NCBI GenBank assembly: GCA_020073265.1
Contig: JAIQFN010000070.1
Location: forward strand, 1-32,220
DNA: 32,220 bases
Reading direction: 5' to 3'
Origin: Terriglobia bacterium
Lineage (GTDB): Bacteria > Acidobacteriota > Terriglobia > Bryobacterales > Bryobacteraceae
The position numbers and the translations under genes were made by a program. Below are positions 8,056-17,096 of the stretch, one piece after another. Within the stretch, counting starts at the first letter, position 1. The number at the start of each line of letters is the position of its first letter. The notes under the pieces were generated by a model, which worked only from the letters and a program-made list of their open reading frames with translations, was not told the DNA's origin and did not search any database.

Positions 8056-9495
8056 TCACCAGCCTCCCTCTTTCGCACCAAACCACCACACGAGCCCTAG
8101 CGTGGCGGTATTCTGTTCCTTCTTGAGGAGGCCCAGCACGTCGGTCAGGAAATAGGGGTGGTTTGAAAAATCCCGGCGCCATTCCTGCCGCAGCAAAAAG
8201 CCTTCTGCCAGCCGTTGTTCGAATGTCAGCGTGGTCTCTTTCACAATCTGTGTGGCTCCGGTGAACAGGCCGCCGCGGTCGGAGAGGTACTCGGTCCTTC
8301 CGGCGATTGCTATCTTTGGCGTGAATTGAAAGCGCGCGTACGCGGCTCCACCGCTTGTACGAGCTGGGGGCGATGAGGTCGCCAAGCGCTGAATAACATA
8401 ATCGCCCTCCACAGCTAGGGTCAATTTGGGCGATGCCTGCCACGTAAGGTAGGTATCCAGGATGTGCAGTTTCCCTTTAGGCGCGTTCGGGATCGGCTCA
8501 AACGACGTCCCTTGTTGGGTGGGGAGGTTCGATCCCGTCGCGGCGGGCACAAACTGGACATCGGGGTGTTCCTGTCCCAGATAGTAGTTGACGGTCCACG
8601 CCACGTTCTTATGCGGTTGGAGGCTCAGTCCGATGAGCTGATCCTTGAAGTTATTAAAGGGCTCGGTTTGTTGAGTACCGTTGGTGACCCAATAGTTCAC
8701 GGCTATAGTGTCGTTGAATTTGTAATTTACGCGCGCGCCGGTATGATAGAAAGGAAGAAAGTTGAACCAAAAGGAACGCGAGTAGTTCATCTGATCCTTC
8801 GTGTAGTTTCCCTCGATGCCCAATGAACTGGCCCACTTACCGAAATCGACGGTCAATCCACTCCCCACGGGAACCACATAGGTCCCATACGCTTGGAAGA
8901 TGTTGCGCCAGACGTTCGGACGCAGTTCGTTAACGGCGTTGCCCTGCAACGTTTCGGTTGCCTGTCCGAATTGCAAGTCGAGGCGGAGACCGAATCGTTT
9001 ACCGTGCCCAGGATCGGCAGGATTCTCAAGCACAACATCCGCCTGATTCAGGCTGAAGGAATTACTGCTAACGTCGTAGGCGCGGAGGAGATTTACCCGG
9101 CCGATAGGATTGTTGAAGTTGTAACCATAGTAGCCGTCTAACAGGAAATTGACCGTCGTGCCTCGTAGAACGTCGCTTCCGCCAGGCAAGGTACTCGATG
9201 CCGTCGTCGGATTGGCGGCCGGCGTGTTCACAAGCGCTTCTGACGTTTGGTTCGGTGCTGTCGAAGCTGGCACACTGGTTTTGCCCGAGGCTCTTAGCTT
9301 TTCTTCCAGATCGTCTACTCGCGCCTGAAGCGTGTGTACGAGTCTAGTCAGCTCGGCAATCTGCCGATTGGTCTCCGCTGGATCTGCTCGATTCTCCTGC
9401 GCGCGCGCCAGGATGGGGAAAAGCGCCGGCAACACAAACCATGCCGTGGTTCTTCCGAGAGTGAAATGTAGTCCTTTGCATTTGTAGTGGAACAT
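8056..9495 (-). CDS. Outer-membrane beta-barrel porin (BBP2/OmpL-like)
   Basis: This 479-residue protein has an N-terminal signal sequence of about 32 residues (hydrophobic TAWFVLPALFPILARA). A short coiled coil follows at about 42-68 (IAELTRLVHTLQARVDDLEE), then a Ser/Thr/Pro linker. The rest is a barrel rich in alternating aromatic strands, beginning LDGYYGYNFNNP and ending WWFGAKEGGW; the pattern fits the putative porin family BBP2. The ATG at 9495 has AAAGG with suitable spacing. Promoter module 3 lies about 110 bp upstream, so this gene leads the operon that continues into the ABC transporter. A role as outer-membrane entry for the same solute is plausible but inferred. Confidence 0.8.
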   Translation of the reverse strand: MFHYKCKGLHFTLGRTTAWFVLPALFPILARAQENRADPAETNRQIAELTRLVHTLQARVDDLEEKLRASGKTSVPASTAPNQTSEALVNTPAANPTTASSTLPGGSDVLRGTTVNFLLDGYYGYNFNNPIGRVNLLRAYDVSSNSFSLNQADVVLENPADPGHGKRFGLRLDLQFGQATETLQGNAVNELRPNVWRNIFQAYGTYVVPVGSGLTVDFGKWASSLGIEGNYTKDQMNYSRSFWFNFLPFYHTGARVNYKFNDTIAVNYWVTNGTQQTEPFNNFKDQLIGLSLQPHKNVAWTVNYYLGQEHPDVQFVPAATGSNLPTQQGTSFEPIPNAPKGKLHILDTYLTWQASPKLTLAVEGDYVIQRLATSSPPARTSGGAAYARFQFTPKIAIAGRTEYLSDRGGLFTGATQIVKETTLTFEQRLAEGFLLRQEWRRDFSNHPYFLTDVLGLLKKEQNTATLGLVWWFGAKEGGW

Positions 9496-9605
9496 AACCC
9501 TGCCTTTGGTGAAAGACGGAGTCCCATCGTCAATGCCCGGATCGTCACACAGCTAACGCTTCGCCTTACAGAGGGCAGTGCGCAACGGGGAGCACCGCTT
9601 GTTCG

Positions 9606-9660
9606 AGCATATGCGGAAAGGCCTGAAGGAGTCATAGAGAAGCCATGAAGAATTCATGAA
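9606..9660 (-). promoter_or_regulatory. KdpE-type promoter module 3 (porin/ABC operon)
   Basis: On the minus strand this is the clearest module: TTCATGAATTC, TTCATGGCTTC, TCTATGACTCC and TTCAGGCCTTT follow each other in 11-bp steps. ATGAC (9635-9631) is followed by exactly 19 nt and TATGCT (9611-9606) as the -10. The repeats overlap the -35 region. The module abuts, and slightly overlaps, the stop codon of the broken gene upstream. It drives the porin and probably the ABC transporter genes. Confidence 0.65.
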
Positions 9661-10281
9661 GATTGGGCAGCCCGTCCTCCTTGCTCCGGAAAGTCGCGCA
9701 TTCGACAAACGCATCCCACGCATTCGTCAACTGCCGGTCCATCAAGAAAGTGGTCTCGCCCGTGACCTTCCGGCGACACTGGGTGGTCGGCCAATACACC
9801 GACACATTCCCGCGGCCGTCCAGTTCGATGAAAGCGCCCGCGACCAACGCAACTGCACGGATGGATCATATCCGTGACTTGAAATGGCGCCAGCGCCCGT
9901 CGGCAGACTGAGCGATAAGACCAGCGAAACGTCGAAACCGCCTGGCGTAGGGCCTAGTTGCTGCTTCATCCCGACCGCAAGATCGCCAAAGCCGGAAGTC
10001 ATTCCCACCAGGCCAAAATAGTCCGGAGCAATCAGACGCAGCTCAGTTTTCGATGCTACCCCGAAGCGCAGCAACGTCTCCGGAGCATCGGACGTGCGTT
10101 GTCCCAGGCTCAGGGTTTCTGCGAATCCGTTCTCGGCCTGGAGACTCCCGGGCGGGACCACGATGCTGGAATCGGTGACCGAGGGCCGATCGGTAGCGAT
10201 CGGAGTGGCTGCGGCGTCGCTTCCAACCGCGTGCCCGGATATCGCAACAACCATGGAGGCAACCAGGATCTGTCTCGTCAT
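9654..10281 (-). pseudogene. MetA-pathway/'transporter' outer-membrane protein gene, frameshifted and truncated
   Basis: The ATG at 10281 starts a protein with a signal sequence (ILVASMVVAISGHAVG) and features of the Phenol_MetA_deg outer-membrane family (TDRPSVTDSS, FGDLAVGMKQQLG). The frame is intact to AAGM at about 9805. There one base is missing, and homology resumes one frame over as VSVYWPTTQCRRKVTGETTF and LMDRQLTNAWDAFVE. A second shift near 9692 leads to DFPEQGG and a stop at 9654. The final beta strands expected for the family (about 40 residues) are absent, the gene ending where promoter module 3 begins. It starts 10 bp after kdpA, in the same operon. Sequencing error cannot explain the missing 3' end. 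Confidence 0.75.
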
Positions 10282-10291
10282 TGTTGAAAGC

Positions 10292-11980
10292 TCAGTGCTG
10301 AAAGAACTCCACGATGGGACCAAGCGCGAGAGCAGGAAAGAAGCACAGCGCTCCGACCAACAGAATTGTGCCGAAAACCAGCGCACCGAAGGTCGGCGTA
10401 TCGCTGGGCAGGGTCCCGGCAGTGATAGGAAGGCGGCGCTGGGCGGCCAGCCGTCCGGCCAACGCCAGAGCCAGTACCGCCAGCCCGTACCGGCCAGCCA
10501 GCATGGCAATCGTCGTGGTGAGGTTGTAGAACACGCCGTTCGCGTTCAATCCCGCCATCGCCTGTCCATTGTTGGTCATCGAGGAAGCATACGCGAACAG
10601 TATTTCGGTGAACCCGTGCGGTCCCGAGTTGGTTACCAGCCCGGACCGGCCAGCGCTGGTGCCGACCGCGACGGCGGTCAGCGCGAGCACCACCATGGGC
10701 GTCAAGAGACTATACAAAGCGATCCAGCGCGTTTCGCCCGGACCGATTCTCTTGCCCAGGTATTCCGGCGTGCGGCCCACCATCAAGCCTCCCAGGAACA
10801 CACCCACCAACGCGGCCATGACGATGCTGTACACGCCTGCTCCGAGCCCTCCGAAAACTACTTCGCCCAACAGCATGCAGACTAAAGGCGCGAGCACGCC
10901 CAGTGGCTGATAGGAGTCGTGCATGGAGTTGTAGGAGCCGGTTGACGTATTCGAAGTCACGATGGCCGTCAACACCGACTCACCGACGCCGAACCTTACT
11001 TCCTTTCCCTCCATGTTTCCGCCCAGGATGTGCAGTCCGGCCAGTTGTGGCGGTGATTCCGACTCCGCCCAATCGCAGACCACCAAGCCAACCAGGAACA
11101 GCGCGACCATGACCAGCAGCAATACCCAACCGGCCCGCGGCCTGTACGTGATGTGGCCGAATGTGAGCATGAGCGACGCGGGAAGTACAGCGATCGCAAG
11201 CATTCCAAGAAAGTTCGTCAAAGGCGTGGGATTCGCGTAGGGATGGGCGCCGTTGGCGTTGAAGAAGCCGCCGCCGTTGGTGCCCAGATTCTTGATAAAT
11301 TCCAGAGCGGCCACCGGTCCCTGCGCAATGGTTTGGGTGCGGCCCTCCAGAGTGTGAGCCAGAGTGTAGGGCGCCATGTTCAATGGAACGCCTTGCCAGA
11401 TCAGAACCAGGCTGCCAAGCAGCGTCAACGGCACCAGGACATAGAGCAATGACCGAATAAGGTCTACCCAGAAATTGCCGATGGTAGCCGAGCGTTCTCG
11501 AGCAATGCCTCGGATAAAGGCGAATCCAACCGCCAGCCCGGCAGCACCGGCCAGGAAGTTCTGTGCAACCAGCCCAATCACCTGCGCCAGGTACCGGAGC
11601 GTGTTCTCCCCGCCATAGGCCTGCCAGGTTGTGGTTGTTGAGAAACTCACGGCGGTGTTAGCAGCCAGGTCCTTAGTCATGGGCGTTGTCAGGTAGGCGT
11701 CCACGGGACCGCCGGGCAGCCACCGTTGGAAGATCAACACCAGAAACAGCGCAATTGCGCATCCTGCGCCGAACAACAGGAAGCAAATGATGTAGACCCC
11801 TGCGGTCATCTCTTGTTCCGGGCGCACACCGAGCAAGCGATGCAACACCGCCTCGACGGGACACAACAGCGGATCCAGAAAAGTGCGCCGGCGCTGGCCC
11901 ACGCGCGCAAGATACAGGCCTGCCGGCTGGGCGAGTCCCACCACGATCAAAAGGAAAACGATGTATTCCAGCCAGCGCAT
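10292..11980 (-). CDS. kdpA: Potassium-transporting ATPase subunit A
   Basis: At 562 residues this matches the usual KdpA length of nearly 560. KdpA is the channel-like K+-binding subunit of the KdpFABC P-type ATPase. All four pore regions can be seen: WQAYGGENT after a TTTT stretch, GTNGGGFFNANGAHP followed by NPTPLTN, YNSMHDSYQPLG with GEVVFGGLGAGVYS, and NSGPHGFTEILFAY with MTNNGQAMAGL. Nothing suggests decay. The start ATG lies 6 bp after the kdpC stop. The order kdpC-kdpA with no kdpB between or beside them is abnormal: KdpA needs the KdpB ATPase to pump, so kdpB must be elsewhere in the genome or the complex is not functional as a pump. Confidence 0.95.
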   Translation of the reverse strand: MRWLEYIVFLLIVVGLAQPAGLYLARVGQRRRTFLDPLLCPVEAVLHRLLGVRPEQEMTAGVYIICFLLFGAGCAIALFLVLIFQRWLPGGPVDAYLTTPMTKDLAANTAVSFSTTTTWQAYGGENTLRYLAQVIGLVAQNFLAGAAGLAVGFAFIRGIARERSATIGNFWVDLIRSLLYVLVPLTLLGSLVLIWQGVPLNMAPYTLAHTLEGRTQTIAQGPVAALEFIKNLGTNGGGFFNANGAHPYANPTPLTNFLGMLAIAVLPASLMLTFGHITYRPRAGWVLLLVMVALFLVGLVVCDWAESESPPQLAGLHILGGNMEGKEVRFGVGESVLTAIVTSNTSTGSYNSMHDSYQPLGVLAPLVCMLLGEVVFGGLGAGVYSIVMAALVGVFLGGLMVGRTPEYLGKRIGPGETRWIALYSLLTPMVVLALTAVAVGTSAGRSGLVTNSGPHGFTEILFAYASSMTNNGQAMAGLNANGVFYNLTTTIAMLAGRYGLAVLALALAGRLAAQRRLPITAGTLPSDTPTFGALVFGTILLVGALCFFPALALGPIVEFFQH

Positions 11981-11986
11981 AGACGG

Positions 11987-12670
11987 TTAGTGTGACGTTG
12001 AGGGTCCGCCTTGTTGCATTTGGTCTAACGCTAGATTCAGCTCGAGCACCGGCACCCGCGGGCTGCCCAGGAATCCGAACTGCCGCCCCTCCGTGTGATC
12101 CGCTACCCGGCGCCGGACAGCCTCTTCACTCAGGCCGCGCGCCCGTGCCACGCGCCGAATTTGCAGCGCCGCATTGGCAGGCGTGATGTGGGGGTCGAGC
12201 CCGCTCCCCGAGCGGGTCACTGCATCGATGGGAATTGGGGCGTCGGCCCTCAGGCCGTTTTGCGTGCGGTACTCCGCGGCCAGTTGCCGGATGCCGGCGA
12301 AGTCGGCTGCACCACTCTTCAGCTTAGGATTGTTGGGGCCGAGGTTTGTGCCGCCAGACGAGGTTCCGTCGTAGCCGGCGCCGGCCGCCGACGGCCGCGA
12401 TTGAAAGTATTCGGGCCGCGTGAATTGCTGTCCGATGAGGTCTGAACCGATGACGGCTCCGCCTCGCATGATCAGGCTCCCGCCGGTCTGGCGCGGGAAC
12501 AGCGGCCAGGTAATCGCGAACAACAGGCAAGGGAAACCACAGCCGCACAGTAGTGTTAGCACCAGCACGCTTAAGATCGCCGGGCGGATTTGCTCGCTCA
12601 GCTTGGCTTGCGGGACAGGAGGAAACATCTCCTGCCCCGTACTATCCGCAGGCTCGTTGGAGTCGCTCAT
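11987..12670 (-). CDS. kdpC: Potassium-transporting ATPase subunit C
   Basis: This 227-residue protein has one N-terminal membrane helix (about residues 30-55) and a periplasmic domain with KdpC hallmarks: GSDLIGQQF, PEYFQSRPSAAGAGYDG, SGGTNLGPNNPKL, PIPIDAVTRSGSGLDPHITPA and FLGSPRVPVLELNLALD. KdpC is usually about 190 residues; the extra length is a polar N-terminal extension. KdpC stabilises the KdpFABC complex and aids ATP use. It is the first gene of its operon, placed directly behind promoter module 2. The predicted leader is only about 12 nt, so ribosome binding may depend on the weak ACGGATGG just before the ATG. Confidence 0.93.
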   Translation of the reverse strand: MSDSNEPADSTGQEMFPPVPQAKLSEQIRPAILSVLVLTLLCGCGFPCLLFAITWPLFPRQTGGSLIMRGGAVIGSDLIGQQFTRPEYFQSRPSAAGAGYDGTSSGGTNLGPNNPKLKSGAADFAGIRQLAAEYRTQNGLRADAPIPIDAVTRSGSGLDPHITPANAALQIRRVARARGLSEEAVRRRVADHTEGRQFGFLGSPRVPVLELNLALDQMQQGGPSTSH

Positions 12671-12688
12671 AGGACCATCCGTAACTGG

Positions 12689-12743
12689 AGACTAGCAGAA
12701 ACCAACTGAGGAAGTCATAAAGAAGCCGTAAGGAATCCGTAAA
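12689..12743 (-). promoter_or_regulatory. KdpE-type promoter module 2 (kdpCA operon)
   Basis: On the minus strand, TTTACGGATTC, CTTACGGCTTC and TTTATGACTTC are consecutive 11-bp repeats. ATGAC (12718-12714) is followed by exactly 19 nt and TAGTCT (12694-12689), preceded by TGC as in an extended -10. The core repeat differs from module 3 mainly by ACGG in place of ATGG. Its place directly in front of kdpC supports the reading of all four modules as Kdp regulator targets. Confidence 0.65.
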
Positions 12744-12811
12744 CGGCACTATGTTCCTATTGATGGCGCGGCTCCGCACTCGCGCACGGCATGCCCGCTG
12801 GCGCCGTTATG

Positions 12812-15505
12812 CTACCTTTCCCGCGGGTCCGGCTTCACTAACAATGGCTGCGAGTAGGTCTGTCCACCCACCGTCAGCTTTACGGTGTAGCTGCCCGCCG
12901 GCATCCACTCACCCTGTGCGACCGGAGTGTCCCGATAGATCGCCGAGATGGGCGGCTCACCGCCGCCACGCCGCCCGCCGCGCCCTGGTGTGGCTGCCGC
13001 GTGCAGGTCCCAGATGAAACGATGCATGCCGGCTTCGGCGGAAAGAGGCTGGAACGGCCGGATCCAAAAGGCCGGTACATCGAGCTGGGGGTTCGGCGGA
13101 TCGGGCTGGTCGGTGGACACGAAACGGCGCACCAGCTTGTCGTTGCTGTCGAGCACCTCGAGCGTCACCGGTCCCGCGGCTGCCGACTTCAAATAATAGT
13201 AGAGGATTGCCCCGTCCGGCGGATTCTTTCCCGCCGGCTCCTCGGGCGGCAACGGCGTATCGTCGTTGGTGTCGCGCGGCAATCGGTACGTGATCCGCGG
13301 AGCGAACAAATGCGCATTGGCGGTAGCCACTTCCGCGGTCATCTGCCGCAGCGGCGACATGTCGTCCAGAATCCAGAACCCGCGGCCGTGGGTTCCCACC
13401 ACCACATCTTCCTCGTGAATCACCAGGTCGCGGATCGACGTGGCCGGCATGTTCAGGCGCAGCGGCTGCCAGTTGTCGCCATCGTTGAACGATACGTAAA
13501 CCGCAAGTTCGGTCGCGGCGAACAGCAGTCCCTTGCGCACCGCGTCTTCGCGCACTGCGTTCACCGGGCCGTCCGGCAGGCCTTGCACCGTCTCCTTCCA
13601 AGTCGCGCCGCCATCGTGCGTGCGATAGATGTGCGGGCGCAGGTCGTCCAGCCGAAGGGCGTTGATGGCGGCATACACCGTCTGATCGTCGAAGTGCGAG
13701 GAATCCAGTTGCGAGACCTTGTCCCACGGCCGCATGGCCTGCGGCGTGACGTTCTTCCAACTCTTGCCGCCGTCACGGGTCACGTGGATGAGGCCGTCGT
13801 CGGTGCCGGCCCAGATGGTGTTCACGTTCAAATACGAAGGTCCGATGGCGTAAACCACGCCGCGACGCGTGGCTTGGCGCCTGGCGGCCTCGCCATACGA
13901 GCTCACGCTGGCCGGCACGTCATAGGTTTCGCGCGAAAGGTCCGGGCTGATGGTCTCCCAGTTCTTCCCTCCATCGATGGTCTTCATCACGGATTCGGTC
14001 CCGATGTACAGGGTATGCGGTTCCACTTGCGAAAACAGAACCGGCAAAGTCCGCAGATGGCGGTGAGTTCCCGCGGGTCCAACGTGTTCGATATTGCCCG
14101 TCATGCGGTTATAGCGGGTGACCGCATTTTCGCTGGGGCCACCCATGCCGCCGCCATAGATGATGTTCGGATTCAGCGGGTCGGGTGCGACATAGGCATA
14201 CTCGGCGGCGCCCACCGGGTGCCACTCGCGGACGGTGATCTGGCCGTCATTCCCACGGCTGGCCACGCCCGCCGAGCCGCTCTCCTGCTGCCCTCCGTAG
14301 ACCCAGTAAGGGAACTGGTTGTCGGTGATCACGTGGTAGAACTGCGCGGTCGGCTGGTTGTACCAGGAACTCCAGGTCCTGCCGTAGTTCACGCTCACCG
14401 TGGCGCCCTGGTCGACGGCCAGCAGGATGATATTGGGGTTGTTCGGATTGATCCAGATGTTGTGATAATCGTCGCCGCCGGGAGCGCCCTTGATTGCGGT
14501 GAAAGTCTTGCCGGCGTCCGTGGACCGGTAGGTGGAGGTATTGGCGACGTAGATCACGTCCTTATTCTTGGGATCCACGCGGACGCAGGCGAAGTCCGAG
14601 CCGCGTCCATAGACCCGTTGCTCGCTGTTGACGCGGCTCCACGTGCCGCCGGCGTCGTCGGATCGATACACCCCGCCCGCTTCCCGCGATTCCACCAGGG
14701 CGTACATCCGGCTGGGATCGCTGGGGGCCATGCCAATGCCGATTCGTCCGAGTCCCTGCGCGAATGTGGGCAACCCCCCGGTGAGCGGATTCCAGGTGTT
14801 GCCGCCATCGGTGGACTTGAACAGGCCGCTGTTGGGTCCCGAGAAGGCGCCGTTCTCCCACGGACCCTGGCGCGCCTGCCACAACACCGCGTAAACGGTT
14901 TGCGGATTGCGCGGATCGAAGGCCAGATCCACCGCGCCCGTGTGCTCGTCTTTATAGAGAACCTTCTGCCAGGTCTCTCCGCCGTCGGTGGAGCGGAAGA
15001 CGCCGCGCTCGGCATTCGGTCCGTAGGGGTGGCCGAGGACGGCGACGAACAGACGGTTGGGATTGCGCGGGTCCACCAGGATCGCGGGGATCTGCTGGCC
15101 GTCGCGAAGCCCCATGTGACGCCACGTTTTTCCGCCGTCTGTACTCTTGTACATGCCATCGCCCACGGAGAGATCGGGCCGCTGCAAGCCCTCACCGCTT
15201 CCCACGTAGATGATGTTGTTGGGATCGGAGGGCGCCACCGCCACGGCGCCGATGGATCCGGTAGGCTGATCGTCAAAGATCGGTCTCCAGGTGTGGCCGT
15301 AGTCGTCGGTCTTCCACACGCCGCCGTTGTTGACCCCGATGAAGAAGATGTTGGGCTGGTCGGGAATGCCGGCGGCGCCGACGGTGCGGCCTCCCCGAAA
15401 CGGCCCGATCATGCGCCATTCGAGCCCGGAGTATAGCTTCGGTTCGAAGCTCTGGGCCGAGAGGACTGGCAGAAAACACACGAGGGGGAAGAGCAATCGG
15501 CGCAT
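12812..15505 (-). CDS. Secreted BNR/VPS10-type beta-propeller protein ('glycosyl hydrolase-like')
   Basis: This 897-residue protein has a signal peptide (MRRLLFPLVCFLPVLSAQ). Sialidase/BNR (Asp-box) motifs recur along residues 25-690: VWKTDDYGHTW, MYKSTDGGKTW, VFRSTDGGETW, LFKSTDGGNTW, VYRSDDAGGTW, TYRSTDAGKTF, VMKTIDGGKNW and IHVTRDGGKSW. These build two sortilin-like propellers. The C-terminal 200 residues are a beta-sandwich-like region ending GGQTYSQPLLVKPD, similar to FlgD-type Ig folds. Proteins of this design are common in Acidobacteriota and are often labelled exo-alpha-sialidase or glycosyl hydrolase without proof of activity. It stands alone, convergent with nothing, about 70 bp from promoter module 2. 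Confidence 0.85.
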   Translation of the reverse strand: MRRLLFPLVCFLPVLSAQSFEPKLYSGLEWRMIGPFRGGRTVGAAGIPDQPNIFFIGVNNGGVWKTDDYGHTWRPIFDDQPTGSIGAVAVAPSDPNNIIYVGSGEGLQRPDLSVGDGMYKSTDGGKTWRHMGLRDGQQIPAILVDPRNPNRLFVAVLGHPYGPNAERGVFRSTDGGETWQKVLYKDEHTGAVDLAFDPRNPQTVYAVLWQARQGPWENGAFSGPNSGLFKSTDGGNTWNPLTGGLPTFAQGLGRIGIGMAPSDPSRMYALVESREAGGVYRSDDAGGTWSRVNSEQRVYGRGSDFACVRVDPKNKDVIYVANTSTYRSTDAGKTFTAIKGAPGGDDYHNIWINPNNPNIILLAVDQGATVSVNYGRTWSSWYNQPTAQFYHVITDNQFPYWVYGGQQESGSAGVASRGNDGQITVREWHPVGAAEYAYVAPDPLNPNIIYGGGMGGPSENAVTRYNRMTGNIEHVGPAGTHRHLRTLPVLFSQVEPHTLYIGTESVMKTIDGGKNWETISPDLSRETYDVPASVSSYGEAARRQATRRGVVYAIGPSYLNVNTIWAGTDDGLIHVTRDGGKSWKNVTPQAMRPWDKVSQLDSSHFDDQTVYAAINALRLDDLRPHIYRTHDGGATWKETVQGLPDGPVNAVREDAVRKGLLFAATELAVYVSFNDGDNWQPLRLNMPATSIRDLVIHEEDVVVGTHGRGFWILDDMSPLRQMTAEVATANAHLFAPRITYRLPRDTNDDTPLPPEEPAGKNPPDGAILYYYLKSAAAGPVTLEVLDSNDKLVRRFVSTDQPDPPNPQLDVPAFWIRPFQPLSAEAGMHRFIWDLHAAATPGRGGRRGGGEPPISAIYRDTPVAQGEWMPAGSYTVKLTVGGQTYSQPLLVKPDPRER

Positions 15506-15696
15506 AGTTTATCAGGGTATCATTTCGTGGGCAGACAGTTCCTGGCTGGCACATATGCAGGTTACATGCGCCAAAGTCGTCCGTTGCGATTGTGATACCG
15601 AGAGCAAGCGCTGCCTGCGCGTGCTCGAAGGGCATGCAGACAGAGCTTCGTGTCTTGCGTGGAGTGGTAATCAGCGCTACCGCGCTCTCCTCTACC

Positions 15697-17091
15697 TCAC
15701 TTCTTTCCCAGGGCGCGTCTCTTTGCGGCCCACTCGGCTTTGATCACCTGGCGCGCGCGGCCAATCGCCAAGGCATCGGGAGGCACCGCTTCGGTCACAA
15801 CCGAGGCCGCCGCCACGTACGCGCCTTCGCCGATCTCGATGGGCGCCACCAGCGTCGAGTTGCTGCCGATGAACGCGCGGTCGCCGATCTTCGTCGGGTG
15901 CTTACCGAAACCGTCGTAGTTGCAGGTGATCGTACCGGCTCCCACATTCACGCGCGCGCCGATCTGGGAATCGCCGAGATACGCCAGATGACTGGCTTTG
16001 GACTTCGCCCCCATGCGAGTCTTTTTCAACTCCACGAAGTTTCCGACGTAAGCGCCCTCCCCCAGGTGGTTTTCCATGCGCAGCCGCGTAAATGGCCCGG
16101 CCTGGGCGCCGCGCTCCAGCAGCGACGTAACCACGATCGTGAACGCTCCGATTACCACCTCGTCCGCGAGTTCGGAATCCCGCACGATCGAGCAGGCCCC
16201 GATGCGGCAGTTCTCCCCGATCGTGGTCCGTCCCAAAATCTGCGCGAACGGCTCGATCACCGTGTCCATTCCAATCGACACGGCGGCATCCACCGTCACC
16301 GTCTCGGGCTTCTCGATCGTGACCCCCCCCAGCATCAAGGCCCGCAATTTGCGTTCGCGGAGCAGCCGGTCCACCTCCGCCAGTTCCAGGCGGGTGTTGA
16401 TTCCCAGTACCTCGCGCTCGTCGTCAATCGGCATAGCGTCCACGTGGTGCCCGGCGCGATTGAGAATCTCCACCATGTCGGTGAGGTAATACTCCTGCGC
16501 GGGATTGTCCGTGCGAATCTCGTCGACGTGTTTCCAGAAGAGGTCCGCGCGGTAGCAGTAGATCCCCATGTTGGCTTCGCGGATGGCGAGTTGTTCGGGC
16601 GTGCAGGCCTTCTGTTCCACGATGGCCGCCACGCCTCCGCGGGCATCGCGAATGACGCGGCCGTAACCCGTGGGATCGGCCATCCGGGCGGTCAGCAGCA
16701 CGCCCGCCGCGTCGCCCGCTGCCGCGGCCTCTATCAGGTGCTTCAGCGTTTCCGCTCGCAGCAAGGGCGAATCGCCGTAGAGGATCATGAGGTAGCCGCC
16801 CAGCCCGGCGAGCGCCTCGCGCCCCACCATCACGGCGTGACCCGTGCCTTTCTGCTCCTTCTGCTCGATGAACCCGACGCCCGGCGTAGCGACGGCCTTA
16901 CGAACCTCTTCGGCCTGGTGTCCCACCACCACGAAAATACGTTCCGCCGGGGCCAGCTCCAGCGCGGTCGCCACCACGTGCTCCACCAGCGCCTTACCGC
17001 CCGCGCGGTGAAGTACCTTGGCCTTGCGCGATTTCATGCGGGTGCCGAGGCCGGCGGCGAGAATCACAACGGTTACAGGGGTCTGCATCAT
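15697..17091 (-). CDS. glmU: Bifunctional N-acetylglucosamine-1-phosphate uridyltransferase / glucosamine-1-phosphate acetyltransferase
   Basis: The length of 464 residues is normal for GlmU. The N-terminal half (about 1-235) is the uridyltransferase with LAAGLGTRMKS, YGDSPLL and GYGRVIRD. The C-terminal half is a left-handed beta-helix acetyltransferase with NFVELKKTRMGAKSKASHL, YLGDSQIGARVNVGAGT, CNYDGFGKHPT and FIGSNSTLVAP. It makes UDP-GlcNAc for peptidoglycan and outer-membrane glycans. Two ATGs (17091 and 17088) are possible starts. It begins 5 bp after the yvcK stop and forms an operon with it, a telling pairing because YvcK/GlmR proteins bind UDP-GlcNAc. Confidence 0.95.
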   Translation of the reverse strand: MMQTPVTVVILAAGLGTRMKSRKAKVLHRAGGKALVEHVVATALELAPAERIFVVVGHQAEEVRKAVATPGVGFIEQKEQKGTGHAVMVGREALAGLGGYLMILYGDSPLLRAETLKHLIEAAAAGDAAGVLLTARMADPTGYGRVIRDARGGVAAIVEQKACTPEQLAIREANMGIYCYRADLFWKHVDEIRTDNPAQEYYLTDMVEILNRAGHHVDAMPIDDEREVLGINTRLELAEVDRLLRERKLRALMLGGVTIEKPETVTVDAAVSIGMDTVIEPFAQILGRTTIGENCRIGACSIVRDSELADEVVIGAFTIVVTSLLERGAQAGPFTRLRMENHLGEGAYVGNFVELKKTRMGAKSKASHLAYLGDSQIGARVNVGAGTITCNYDGFGKHPTKIGDRAFIGSNSTLVAPIEIGEGAYVAAASVVTEAVPPDALAIGRARQVIKAEWAAKRRALGKK

Positions 17092-17096
17092 TACTA

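Noticed and set aside
13001-15436. Open frame of 811 codons on the + strand
   Set aside because: It lies wholly antisense to the BNR propeller gene. High GC and third-position bias create long open antisense frames; the translation shows no family features or start signals.
15506-15696. Gene or RNA between the BNR propeller gene and glmU
   Set aside because: No conserved motif, hairpin with T run or plausible start was found; it looks like ordinary spacer.
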